From Pseudoalteromonas rubra (GTDB lineage Bacteria > Pseudomonadota > Gammaproteobacteria > Enterobacterales > Alteromonadaceae): a stretch of DNA of 64,000 nt. Position 1 is the first letter of the stretch; each line of letters starts with the position of its first letter. The stretch is taken from positions 1 through 64,000 of the forward strand of contig NZ_PNCJ01000036.1 of assembly GCF_005887115.1 (NCBI RefSeq). The letters run 5' to 3'. The notes beneath the pieces are model-generated. The model was not told the origin of the DNA. It saw only the letters and a program-made list of their open reading frames with translations, and ran no database searches. Of this stretch, positions 45,587 to 53,914 are shown piece by piece. The translations under genes and the position numbers were made by a program.

Positions 45587-46917
45587 ACGTGCGCCTGCAC
45601 TGGTCTTTCACGGGCCAGATCCTGTTCTGTTGCACTTTAGTGCTTGCTTGCGCACTGACGGCGCTGGCGATGGCTTTGCACCATCAAATTCCCGTGATCA
45701 TTGCCTGCTCTTCAATTCTGCTTATCTCCTTGCTGACTTTGCTCGTACTATTGAACCGTTTAACGGCCCGTCGGCAACGGCTACTGAGCACTTTAGAAGA
45801 TGGCATAAAGAGTATCCAAGATGGCGACCTGTCATTGCGGATCTCGCCAACATCCGATCCCGAGTTAACCAGCCTGATTGAGCTGTACAACCAGCTTACA
45901 ACCAACCTGAAGCAACAAAAACAAAAGCTCAATCAAAAAGAGATGGTACTGGATAGCATAGTTCAGGCCTCACCGATGGCGACACTGTTGCTCGATAAAC
46001 ACCGCCACATTGTTTACCACAATGCTGCCGCACGCCAGTTGCTAAACAAACGAGCTGGCGCACTTACTGGCAGCACAATTGAAGCAGCCAGTGACGCTTT
46101 ACCCGCGGCATTAGCCCAGGCGCTCAGCCAGGGTTACACTGGTATGTTGAGCTTCGAACAACAAGAACAGAAGCACACTTATTATCTTGGTATAGAACAG
46201 GTTACTTTAAACTATCAGCCCCATACGCTGGTGATCTGTAAAAACGTCTCGGCAGAGCAAAATCGTGAAGAGATCATGCTGTGGAAAAATGCCATTCGTC
46301 TGATAAGCCACGAGCTAAACAATTCTTTGGCCCCCATTCAGTCACTAACCAGCTCGGCACAGACTATGCTGAATCAGCAAAAACACCTGGAGCTGCTGCC
46401 AGATATGCTGGACACTATTTCACAGCGAGCGCTTAACCTGAGCGAGTTTATCCAGCGCTATGCAGAGTATGCACGTTTACCGGCCCCCAGCTGCGCAACG
46501 CACGCTGTCGCGCCGCTTCTCGATAGATTGCAGACCTTTTACCCTTTTACACTACTGGGCACAGTTCCCGATTACAGCGGCAACTTCGATCTTGCTCAGG
46601 TAGAGCAGGTGCTGCTTAATTTGCTCAAAAATGCCCACGAATCAGGCAGTGATAAAAGCGAGATATCCGTGCAGGTGGTTCGGGATAAAAGCCGGCTTCG
46701 CTTTGCCATCGTTGACCGCGGATGTGGGATCCAGCCTGGTAACTTACATCAGGCACTGCAGCCATTTTACTCGACTAAATCTCAGGGTACTGGGCTCGGA
46801 CTGAGCCTGTGTCATGACATCATCACGGCACACCAGGGCCAGTTGAGACTTCGCAACCGAGAAAAGGGTGGCCTGATGGTAGAATTCGACTTACCTTTGG
46901 GACAGAATGGACAGTAA
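45583..46917 (+). CDS. sensor histidine kinase, partner of the sigma-54 regulator
   Basis: A 444-aa membrane sensor. Two adjacent helices (about 10-32 and 36-58) leave almost no periplasmic loop, so the signal is probably sensed in the membrane or cytoplasm. HAMP-like (about 60-115) and PAS-like (about 122-225) regions follow, then the H-box SHELNNSLAP with His243, N-box LLNLLKNAHE, G1 DRGCGI and F/G2 boxes FYSTKSQGTGLGLSL. It is cognate to the regulator that overlaps it by 4 bp. Signals for such short-loop kinases are often membrane-active compounds; that is inference. Confidence 0.92.
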   Translation: MNVRLHWSFTGQILFCCTLVLACALTALAMALHHQIPVIIACSSILLISLLTLLVLLNRLTARRQRLLSTLEDGIKSIQDGDLSLRISPTSDPELTSLIELYNQLTTNLKQQKQKLNQKEMVLDSIVQASPMATLLLDKHRHIVYHNAAARQLLNKRAGALTGSTIEAASDALPAALAQALSQGYTGMLSFEQQEQKHTYYLGIEQVTLNYQPHTLVICKNVSAEQNREEIMLWKNAIRLISHELNNSLAPIQSLTSSAQTMLNQQKHLELLPDMLDTISQRALNLSEFIQRYAEYARLPAPSCATHAVAPLLDRLQTFYPFTLLGTVPDYSGNFDLAQVEQVLLNLLKNAHESGSDKSEISVQVVRDKSRLRFAIVDRGCGIQPGNLHQALQPFYSTKSQGTGLGLSLCHDIITAHQGQLRLRNREKGGLMVEFDLPLGQNGQ

Positions 46918-46939
46918 CCTACAATCACAAGGATCGACT

Positions 46940-48037
46940 GTGCACTCACCTTTGCTTTGGGCCCTGCTATCTGGCACCCTAGTTTTCACGGGCTGTAAAA
47001 CGCTTCCACAGCCACCCGAAAAACACCGGGAGACACATCTGCCCTGCTGGATTCAGTCGCCAAAACAAACCGAACAACTTGGCTTCATTGGTACAGCGGC
47101 CCCGTTTAGCGCCATTCCAAATGGGTCTGAGTTGGCCAGTAGGACCCGCGCCCTCAAAAAACTAGCGGCCTACTATGCTATTCAGTTACAACGCAGCGAT
47201 CTACAAGGTGTGACACCGGATGAGCCCACTCAGGAGTTATCCTCCGGTCATACCGTCTATTACTCTGCGCCCTTTAATACCCAGGATACCCAATACAGCT
47301 ATGTCAGCTTCACGCCACTTAAAGAAAGTCCCAGCTGTCCTCTACGTCACTGTGACTTTTCGCTGTGCCAGCCTGCCTGGCTATGTGAAAATGAACAGCG
47401 CAACCAGGTGCTGGGGGTGAGTTACTACACGGTATCACCCCATCAGCAGATTTCAGTCAGTGAGCGCAACGCCAAAGCAGTAGCAAGCTTTTTGCTGCAG
47501 GCCCGGGTGAATGCAACGGAATATCTGCAAGAGCGCGCAATCAATCGCGACGGCACTGTGCAACACGAGGTAAGCTTTAACCGCAACGGTGAAGTAACGG
47601 CACAAGGTATGCCTACACGTCTGGCACTGCACCAAAGCTGTCAGTATGGCTCCACGTTCATTGGTCTGTATAAGCCTGATGTGCTTGAGGCTGTGAGTAC
47701 ACCGACAATAAGCGCCATGGCCGACATAAAACGCAGTGGACACTTGGTGTTAGGCGCGTTTGGTGAAGATGGCACTATGACCTCAGATAATCTGCTCAGC
47801 ACCGCCATCAAGCTTGCGATTCAGGATGCCCTGACAGAGATTGCCAAAAACAAAGGGATCACCGTAGATGCTCAGGTAGAAGTAAAACACCACCAAGGGC
47901 AATATCTGCTCACCAGCAGCGAATTTACCATTAATGAAAGTGTCAGCGGTGAGTTAGTAGACCTGAGAATTCAATATAAAAATGATATACCGGTGATTTA
48001 CGTGTGGTTACTGGAAACGACTGGAAAAAGAATTTAA
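46940..48037 (+). CDS. lipoprotein of unknown function, last gene of the sigma-54 operon
   Basis: A ~365-aa lipoprotein (lipobox VFTGC). The GTG start at 46940 is preferred because AAGGA lies 6 nt upstream; an ATG at 46907, inside the kinase gene, lacks a site and would add 11 polar residues. The body has a Trp/Cys-rich region (CPLRHCDFSLCQPAWLCENE) and a C-terminal domain (DNLLSTAIKLAIQDALTEIAKNKGI, then a beta region) that recalls the LPP20-like lipoprotein fold. I do not recognise a firm family. Its place after the kinase suggests that it serves the exporter or the sensing of its cargo. Confidence 0.7.
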   Translation: MHSPLLWALLSGTLVFTGCKTLPQPPEKHRETHLPCWIQSPKQTEQLGFIGTAAPFSAIPNGSELASRTRALKKLAAYYAIQLQRSDLQGVTPDEPTQELSSGHTVYYSAPFNTQDTQYSYVSFTPLKESPSCPLRHCDFSLCQPAWLCENEQRNQVLGVSYYTVSPHQQISVSERNAKAVASFLLQARVNATEYLQERAINRDGTVQHEVSFNRNGEVTAQGMPTRLALHQSCQYGSTFIGLYKPDVLEAVSTPTISAMADIKRSGHLVLGAFGEDGTMTSDNLLSTAIKLAIQDALTEIAKNKGITVDAQVEVKHHQGQYLLTSSEFTINESVSGELVDLRIQYKNDIPVIYVWLLETTGKRI

Positions 48038-48062
48038 AAAATGAGGTAACTTAGGAAGGAAA

Positions 48063-48136
48063 TGGAGGCGGAACCCGGAGTCGAACCGAGGTAGACGGAT
48101 TTGCAATCCGCTGCATGGCCACTCTGCCATTCCGCC
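48063..48136 (-). tRNA. tRNA-Cys (GCA)
   Basis: 74 nt including an encoded CCA. The anticodon loop reads TTGCAAA between GCGGA and its complement; acceptor GGCGGAA pairs with TTCCGCC. It is the last gene of a seven-tRNA cluster transcribed leftward. Confidence 0.97.
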
Positions 48137-48169
48137 ACATTGTGTTGATACTTAATGTATCAGAAAGAT

Positions 48170-48245
48170 TGGAGCGAGTAACGAGGTTCGAACTCGTGAC
48201 CTCAACCTTGGCAAGGTTGCGCTCTACCAGCTGAGCTATACTCGC
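48170..48245 (-). tRNA. tRNA-Gly (GCC)
   Basis: 76 nt with encoded CCA. The anticodon stem-loop CAACC-TTGCCAA-GGTTG gives GCC. Identical in sequence to the tRNA-Gly copies at 48551 and 48983. Confidence 0.97.
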
Positions 48246-48284
48246 GTTCCATATGCTTTTTAACTTAGTGGTTAAATATAAGAT

Positions 48285-48327
48285 GCAAGGTTGCGTCTTT
48301 CCATTCATCCAGCTGAGCTAAACTCGC
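48285..48327 (-). pseudogene. decayed tRNA-Gly 5' half, copy 1
   Basis: On the minus strand the sequence begins like the adjacent tRNA-Gly (GCGAGTTTAGCTCAGCTGG). It has an altered D-loop (ATGAATGGAAAGA in place of TAGAG), resumes CGCAACCTTGC, and then stops at the anticodon. No T-arm or 3' acceptor strand remains. Confidence 0.8.
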
Positions 48328-48431
48328 GTTCCATATGCTTTTTAACAATAACAGATGTTAACCAGCATTTTATATTCGCTACTCTAACTTAATCTTGCTG
48401 TCATATCAAGCGATTAAGCTGTGAGTAACAA

Positions 48432-48518
48432 TGGTGCCCGGGGCCGGACTTGAACCGGCACGCTGTTACCAGCGAGGGATTTTAAATCCCTTGTGTCTAC
48501 CAATTCCACCACCCGGGC
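48432..48518 (-). tRNA. tRNA-Leu (TAA)
   Basis: 87 nt, class II with a long variable arm, encoded CCA. The anticodon loop TTTAAAA within GGGAT/ATCCC gives TAA. Identical to the copy at 48752. Confidence 0.97.
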
Positions 48519-48550
48519 ATCGGGTTTGCTAAAGCACCAATTGTTTAAAT

Positions 48551-48626
48551 TGGAGCGAGTAACGAGGTTCGAACTCGTGACCTCAACCTTGGCAAGGTTG
48601 CGCTCTACCAGCTGAGCTATACTCGC
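48551..48626 (-). tRNA. tRNA-Gly (GCC)
   Basis: 76 nt, second identical copy of tRNA-Gly, with CCA encoded. Confidence 0.97.
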
Positions 48627-48665
48627 GTTCCAGGAACTTTCTAACTTTTAGATAAAATGTAAGAA

Positions 48666-48708
48666 GCAAGGTTGCGTCTTTACATTCATCCAGCTTAGCT
48701 ATACTTGC
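48666..48708 (-). pseudogene. decayed tRNA-Gly 5' half, copy 2
   Basis: Homologue of the remnant at 48285-48327 with the same D-loop replacement (ATGAATGTAAAGA). It has further changes (GCAAG at the 5' end, GCTAAGC in the D-stem) and the same truncation point. The shared flank shows that remnant and neighbouring genes were duplicated as a block. Confidence 0.8.
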
Positions 48709-48751
48709 GTTCCATAAGCAATTTAACCATTAAGTTAATTACTCTAAACAA

Positions 48752-48838
48752 TGGTGCCCGGGGCCGGACTTGAACCGGCACGCTGTTACCAGCGAGGGAT
48801 TTTAAATCCCTTGTGTCTACCAATTCCACCACCCGGGC
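48752..48838 (-). tRNA. tRNA-Leu (TAA)
   Basis: 87 nt, identical to the tRNA-Leu at 48432, with CCA encoded. Confidence 0.97.
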
Positions 48839-48875
48839 ATCGGGCTGCTTTCGCATGTGGAGTTTGTTGAGAAAA

Positions 48876-48949
48876 TGGAGGCGGAACCCGGAGTCGAACC
48901 GAGGTAGACGGATTTGCAATCCGCTGCATGGCCACTCTGCCATTCCGCC
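48876..48949 (-). tRNA. tRNA-Cys (GCA)
   Basis: 74 nt, identical to the tRNA-Cys at 48063, with CCA encoded. Confidence 0.97.
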
Positions 48950-48982
48950 ACACTACTCTGACTAAGTCAGATAAAGAGAAAT

Positions 48983-49058
48983 TGGAGCGAGTAACGAGGT
49001 TCGAACTCGTGACCTCAACCTTGGCAAGGTTGCGCTCTACCAGCTGAGCTATACTCGC
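48983..49058 (-). tRNA. tRNA-Gly (GCC)
   Basis: 76 nt, first gene of the cluster in the direction of transcription, with CCA encoded. The promoter lies about 110 bp upstream. Confidence 0.97.
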
Positions 49059-49166
49059 GTTACTAGAAGTTTAAAATTTCAGTTTTAAACCCTAGTTAAA
49101 TTCAAAACTTTCAAGATATTGAAGCGTTTTGAACTTCTCTTTTTGTTAGGCTGTTGCCTCTCAACA

Positions 49167-49201
49167 CGGACGCATTCTACAGAAGTTCCGGGAGGCGTCA
49201 A
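49167..49201 (-). promoter_or_regulatory. tRNA operon promoter
   Basis: On the minus strand TTGACG (49196-49201), 16 bp, TAGAAT (49174-49179), followed by a GC-rich discriminator GCGTCCG, as in stringently controlled stable-RNA promoters. It would drive all seven tRNAs independently of pgsA, which ends about 70 bp upstream. Confidence 0.8.
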
Positions 49202-49272
49202 CATAAAAAATGAAGCTTTTTAATCGTTTGCTTATTTTTTATCTAAAACGCTGTGTATTCAGCCAAAGAATA

Positions 49273-49818
49273 CTAAGATTTAATCAATTCAGTACGGGCA
49301 GCATAGAAATACTGCACCATAGAGACCACAGTCAGTAAAGTCGCAATGGCTAACAAGACATAACTTAGCGTTACCATCCAGGGTTCAAACTGCCAGATCA
49401 AACCAATGATGGCCAGCATTTGTGCAGCAGTTTTAAACTTACCCATCCAGGAGACCGCAACATGACCGCGCTTGCCCTGCTCTGCCATCCACTCTCTGAG
49501 TGCTGAGATGACGATTTCACGACTGATAATGACAATAGTAGCAACAGTCATAAAGGTATTTTGATAATGAGTCGCCAGTACCACAAGTGCCACACTGACC
49601 ATCACTTTGTCAGCCACGGGATCCAGAAATGCACCAAAGGGGGTTGACTGTTCCAGCTTGCGTGCCAGATAGCCATCAAGAATGTCAGTCACAGATGCCA
49701 GCCAGAAAATAAAAGCAGCAGCAAAAAATGCCCATGAGTAAGGCAAATAAAAGATCACTGCGAAAACAGGAATAAGTAACAACCTAAATGTTGTGAGCGT
49801 GTTTGGAATGTTCCACAT
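49273..49818 (-). CDS. pgsA: CDP-diacylglycerol-glycerol-3-phosphate 3-phosphatidyltransferase
   Basis: A ~181-aa integral membrane enzyme that makes phosphatidylglycerol phosphate from CDP-diacylglycerol and glycerol 3-phosphate. The CDP-alcohol phosphotransferase motif is complete: Asp45, Asp48-Gly49, Ala52-Arg53, Gly62, Asp66, Asp70. The N-terminus MWNIPNTLTTFRLLLIP matches PgsA and sets the start at 49818; the longer frame runs into uvrC. Order uvrY-uvrC-pgsA-tRNA is the same as in E. coli. Confidence 0.95.
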   Translation of the reverse strand: MWNIPNTLTTFRLLLIPVFAVIFYLPYSWAFFAAAFIFWLASVTDILDGYLARKLEQSTPFGAFLDPVADKVMVSVALVVLATHYQNTFMTVATIVIISREIVISALREWMAEQGKRGHVAVSWMGKFKTAAQMLAIIGLIWQFEPWMVTLSYVLLAIATLLTVVSMVQYFYAARTELIKS

Positions 49819-49861
49819 AACTACTAAGAGAGACTCTTTTTTACTATGTTCGCATGAACGC

Positions 49862-51685
49862 TTAAGCTTTGTCATGCAAATGGTTAAATATCTTTTCAGC
49901 CAGCTGAGGGCTGATCCCGGGCACTTGTTTTAGTTGTTGTATATTGGCGGCTTTTACGCCCTGCATTCCTCCAAGGTATTTAAGCAGTGCCTGGCGTCGT
50001 TTCAGGCCAACGCCTTCAATTTCTTCCAGAACGGATTGCGTGCGTTGTTTTTGACGCTTACTTCTGTGTCCCGCTATCGCAAAACGGTGAGATTCATCGC
50101 GAATATGCTGGATCAAATGCAGAGCAGGCGAATCGCTTTCCAGGTTAATGGTTTTACGCCCACCATCGATCAGTAAAGTTTCTAAGCCTGGCTTACGGCT
50201 GGTACCTTTCGCCACACCAATCAACATAGGTAGCTTATCCAGCATCCAGGATTCAAAGAATGACTCTGCTCGTGATAATTGGCCCTTGCCGCCATCAATA
50301 AAGATAATGTCTGGCACCTTATCCGGGTCCGTGACCTTGCCATATCGTTTATTTAGTGCAAATGCCATAGCCGCATAATCATCGCCGGGCGTAATTCCCG
50401 TAACATTATAACGGCGATATTCGCGATTGTTAGGCCCCTGCCCATCAAACACCACGCATGATGCCACGGTGTTTTCGCCCATGGTATGACTGATATCAAA
50501 ACACTCCATACGATTGATATCCGACACACCCAACGCCGCCTTTAATTTGGCATACCGTTTATCAATAGAATCCTGCGCATTTTGCTTCACCATAATGCTG
50601 TTTAGAGCATTCTTATTAGCGAGCTCCAGGTACTGCGCACGCTCTGCACGCACGTTCACCCTAAGCTGGACCTTACGCTCTGCAACCTGTGTAAGGGCTG
50701 CGCCCAGGTCGTCCAGCTCCGCAATGTCAAATGGCAATACAATATCTTTCGCTATCCGACCATGACTGCCAGTCGACACATAATACTGGCCGACAAAACT
50801 GGTCAGGATCTCTTCGTGGCCCGAATCTTTCGGTATTTTAGGGAAAAACGTTTTTGATCCCAGCACTTTATGCTCTCGGATCATGAGCATATGAATAGCA
50901 CACAAACCATTGCGTTGTGCAAAGCCAATTACATCCATTTCCGCAAAGTTACCCGCAACAGATTGCTGCTCTTGCATCTGACGTAACAAGGCAATTTGAT
51001 CTCGGTATTTAGCCGCAGCCTCAAAATTGAGCGCCATGCTGGCCTGCTCCATCTTATCCACCAAAGTGGCAATAACCTGATGTGATTTGCCGCTCAGAAA
51101 CTGACGTACCATATCAACTTGCTCAGCGTAGTCTTGATCACTGACTTTCGCCACACACGGCGCGGAGCAGCGTCTCAGTTGATATTGTAAACAAGGTCGG
51201 CTTCGCGCTCGATAATAGGCATCCTCACACTGTCTGACAGGGAAAATTTTCTGCATCAAGCGTAAGCTTTCAGACACGGCAGCGCTGCTAGGGAAAGGAC
51301 CAAAATACTCGCCTTTCTTCTTTCTGGAACCACGATGAAACGCCAATCGAGGGTGGCGGTGATCGGTCAATAAGATGTAAGGGTAAGACTTATCGTCACG
51401 CAGCAGGATATTGTACCTGGGTTGGTACTTTTTGATCAGATTGTTCTCAAGCAGCAAGGCCTCGGTCTCAGTATTCGTCAGCGTCACTTCAATATGACGA
51501 ATATTGCTCACCAATACCCGAGTTTTAGCATCTGGTACATTGCTGCGAAAGTAGCTACTGACCCGCTTTTTAAGGTTTTTTGCCTTACCGACATAGATAA
51601 CCTGATGATCTTCGTCATACATACGATAAACACCAGGTTCTGTGGTCAGCGTTTTTAGAAACGCCTGACTGTCAAACACTGCCAT
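49862..51685 (-). CDS. uvrC: UvrABC system protein C (excinuclease subunit)
   Basis: A 607-aa nucleotide-excision-repair nuclease that makes the 3' and 5' incisions. The N-terminal GIY-YIG domain is visible (PGVYRMYD, then VIYVGKAKNLKKRVSSYF, about 17-45), then a Cys-containing region (CLQYQLRRCSAPC), the UVR coiled-coil (about 200-235), the RNase H-like endonuclease half (MECFDISHTMGENTVASCVVF, then FIDGGKGQLSRA) and C-terminal HhH motifs (IEGVGLKRRQALLKYLGG). It follows uvrY by 37 bp and is likely co-transcribed. Confidence 0.97.
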   Translation of the reverse strand: MAVFDSQAFLKTLTTEPGVYRMYDEDHQVIYVGKAKNLKKRVSSYFRSNVPDAKTRVLVSNIRHIEVTLTNTETEALLLENNLIKKYQPRYNILLRDDKSYPYILLTDHRHPRLAFHRGSRKKKGEYFGPFPSSAAVSESLRLMQKIFPVRQCEDAYYRARSRPCLQYQLRRCSAPCVAKVSDQDYAEQVDMVRQFLSGKSHQVIATLVDKMEQASMALNFEAAAKYRDQIALLRQMQEQQSVAGNFAEMDVIGFAQRNGLCAIHMLMIREHKVLGSKTFFPKIPKDSGHEEILTSFVGQYYVSTGSHGRIAKDIVLPFDIAELDDLGAALTQVAERKVQLRVNVRAERAQYLELANKNALNSIMVKQNAQDSIDKRYAKLKAALGVSDINRMECFDISHTMGENTVASCVVFDGQGPNNREYRRYNVTGITPGDDYAAMAFALNKRYGKVTDPDKVPDIIFIDGGKGQLSRAESFFESWMLDKLPMLIGVAKGTSRKPGLETLLIDGGRKTINLESDSPALHLIQHIRDESHRFAIAGHRSKRQKQRTQSVLEEIEGVGLKRRQALLKYLGGMQGVKAANIQQLKQVPGISPQLAEKIFNHLHDKA

Positions 51686-51722
51686 GGTCGAAAACTGCTT
51701 CTAATTTAGAACAACACACTTA

Positions 51723-52373
51723 CTAGTGAGAGCTGTCGATGTCGATCATTTTGTGGCGAATCGCCAGATGGGTTAGTTCAACATCACCACTGACGTGCAA
51801 CTTTTCAAACATGCGGTAGCGGTAACTGTTTACCGTTTTAGAGCTCAGATTGAGCCGGTCTGCAATGTCCTGCGCTTTTTCACCTTTGGTGATCATCAGC
51901 ATGATTTGCAACTCACGATCCGACAATGATTGGAACGGGTTTTCATCCACTTTGCCGCTAAACTGAGCCAGTGCTATCTGTTGTGCTATTTCAGGGGCAA
52001 TATAACGCTGTCCGGCATTTACGGCTCGGATAGCATTGATCATCTCATCAGGCCCAGCACTTTTAGTTAAGTACCCGTGTGCCCCGATCTGCATCACTTT
52101 GCTCGGAAACGGATCTTCGCAGTGCACAGTCAAAACAATGACTTTTACATCCGGACAGTATCGACAAATTTTCTTAGTCGCTTCCAGACCGCCAATACCT
52201 GGCATATTCATATCCATTAACACGATATCGGGTTCACTCTGACGACAGTAGCTTACTGCCTCTTCACCCGTTTTAGCCTCTCCGACCACTTTAAACCCGC
52301 GCACATCATCCAGAATGCGTTTTATACCGGTTCTGACAAGTTCATGATCATCAACTAAAAGTACGTTAATCAA
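51723..52373 (-). CDS. uvrY: response regulator UvrY/GacA
   Basis: A 216-aa two-component regulator: REC domain with Asp8/Asp9, phospho-acceptor Asp54 (VLMDMNMPG) and Lys of the YLTKS turn, then a LuxR/FixJ-type helix-turn-helix (LSDRELQIMLMITKGEKAQDIADRL, about 147-171, SSKTVNSYRYRMFEKL). The order uvrY-uvrC is conserved in gammaproteobacteria, where UvrY/GacA with BarA/GacS activates Csr/Rsm small RNAs. The kinase is elsewhere. A long perfect inverted repeat lies upstream. Confidence 0.95.
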   Translation of the reverse strand: MINVLLVDDHELVRTGIKRILDDVRGFKVVGEAKTGEEAVSYCRQSEPDIVLMDMNMPGIGGLEATKKICRYCPDVKVIVLTVHCEDPFPSKVMQIGAHGYLTKSAGPDEMINAIRAVNAGQRYIAPEIAQQIALAQFSGKVDENPFQSLSDRELQIMLMITKGEKAQDIADRLNLSSKTVNSYRYRMFEKLHVSGDVELTHLAIRHKMIDIDSSH

Positions 52374-52437
52374 CGGGTAACCCTCACACTAGCCTTGGTA
52401 ATGGCAATAACTGCCAAATGTCATTTATTTAATCGTC

Positions 52438-52484
52438 TGATTATGCTTTGCAAGAGTAACACAGAAAATTGCAAAGCATAATCA
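52438..52484. repeat. perfect 15-bp inverted repeat upstream of uvrY
   Basis: TGATTATGCTTTGCA (52438-52452) and TGCAAAGCATAATCA (52470-52484), separated by 17 bp, about 65 bp ahead of the uvrY start codon. There is no T-run. It could be a terminator for the symporter gene upstream, an operator, or a structured leader. Confidence 0.6.
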
Positions 52485-52533
52485 ATTCGAGTTTCCATTT
52501 CAGGTAAAAACAGTCTTTAGTATTAGAGTTAGA

Positions 52534-53700
52534 CTATGATTTACCATGCAATTTCAGATCCTGCTCAGAGAAACGGTCTACCCATAACGCAATCACACCG
52601 TCGCCTGTTACATTACAGGCCGTTCCGAAGCTATCTTGTGCCAGATAGAGCGCGATCATTAGGGCCACAGCACTTTCATCAAAACCCAGCATAGTGCTCA
52701 GTAAACCCAAAGCAGACATGACCGCGCCGCCAGGTGCACCGGGTGCTGCAATCATGACAATACCCAGCATAAAGATAAACGGCAGCATTTGTGTCAACGA
52801 GGGCAGTGTCATTTCAGGGGACAGCAACATCACGGCCATAGTACAGGTAACAATCGTGATTGTTGACCCTGACAGATGAATGGTCGCACATAAAGGTACA
52901 GTGAAGTTTGCAACTTCCTCTTTTACTTTATTAGATTTGCTGGCACGCAGAGAAACAGGAATGGTTGCCGCACTGGACATAGTTCCAATTGCGGTAAAAT
53001 AAGCTGGCAACATATTTTTAATGAGTTCTACAGGGTTGCGTTTTAGCAATACACCAGAAGTAATGTACAAAAATGCCAGCCACAGCCAGTGCATGGCAAC
53101 AGCCGCCAGTAATACCACACCAAACGTGCTCAGCGTATCTGCCACTGTACCCGCAACAGCCATTTCAGCAAACACACCTGCAATATAGAAAGGCAGCGCA
53201 GGAATGATCACTTTAGCCAGCAGCGCATCAATGACATCACGACCCTGATCAACCACTTGCTTGAGCTGAGTCAGATGAAGCTGGCTAATCCCAATTCCGA
53301 ATACAAAGGCCGTTGCCAATGCCGTCATAACGCCCATCAGCGGTGGGACTTGAAGCTTAATTAGGCTTTCTACCTCAGTGGCCTCAGCAGCCTGATAAGC
53401 AACACTGCCTTCAAACAGGGGCACAGCCAAACTGACTAAGAGTACAGCCAAAGTTCCCGCAATGACCGTCGAGCCGTATGCGAAACCAACTGTTTTGCCT
53501 AACAAATGGCCGGATGCCTTTGGCAACCCTGCGATCCCTGATGCGATATAAAACAGAATAATAAGCGGAATAGTAAAAGAAATCAGTTGTCCGATAATCA
53601 CCTTAACGGTGTAGAGCAATTCGACCAGGAACATTGGCAGATAGAACCCCGCCAGTACACCGGCGAAAATACCAGCGACAAGTTTTAAAATAAGAGACAT
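52534..53700 (-). CDS. dicarboxylate/amino acid:cation symporter (DAACS family)
   Basis: A 388-aa membrane symporter for C4-dicarboxylates or acidic amino acids driven by Na+ or H+. The AAIGTMSSAATIPVSL-type serine-rich hairpin is present (YFTAIGTMSSAATIPVSLRA), followed by the DAACS HP2/TM8 region (MIAAPGAPGGAVMSALG and DSFGTACNVTGDG, matching the conserved N-x-x-G-D). The start ATG at 53700 gives the normal short cytoplasmic N-terminus MSLILKLVAG and follows AGGCG. An upstream frame to 53751 is rejected. Substrate within the family is not decided. Confidence 0.88.
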   Translation of the reverse strand: MSLILKLVAGIFAGVLAGFYLPMFLVELLYTVKVIIGQLISFTIPLIILFYIASGIAGLPKASGHLLGKTVGFAYGSTVIAGTLAVLLVSLAVPLFEGSVAYQAAEATEVESLIKLQVPPLMGVMTALATAFVFGIGISQLHLTQLKQVVDQGRDVIDALLAKVIIPALPFYIAGVFAEMAVAGTVADTLSTFGVVLLAAVAMHWLWLAFLYITSGVLLKRNPVELIKNMLPAYFTAIGTMSSAATIPVSLRASKSNKVKEEVANFTVPLCATIHLSGSTITIVTCTMAVMLLSPEMTLPSLTQMLPFIFMLGIVMIAAPGAPGGAVMSALGLLSTMLGFDESAVALMIALYLAQDSFGTACNVTGDGVIALWVDRFSEQDLKLHGKS

Positions 53701-53914
53701 ACAACACGCCTGAGTAAAAAACAGATGCGCCTTTTTACCACGGAATGACAATGCAGGTACATAGTTCTGCGATATGACTTGACTAACTGTTCACAAAATA
53801 TAAATAAAATACCACTTAACTTGGCCACCTTGCCGTTAAACGCTAAACAATTGTTCACACTCCATCTCTGGTATTTAATGCGCCATCAAAGTTGTGCTAT
53901 CAAACCCGATAATA

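Noticed and set aside
48051-48943. Two minus-strand open frames (48051-48308 and 48695-48943) across the tRNA genes
   Set aside because: They are translations of tRNA-Gly, tRNA-Leu and tRNA-Cys sequence and have no ribosome-binding sites.
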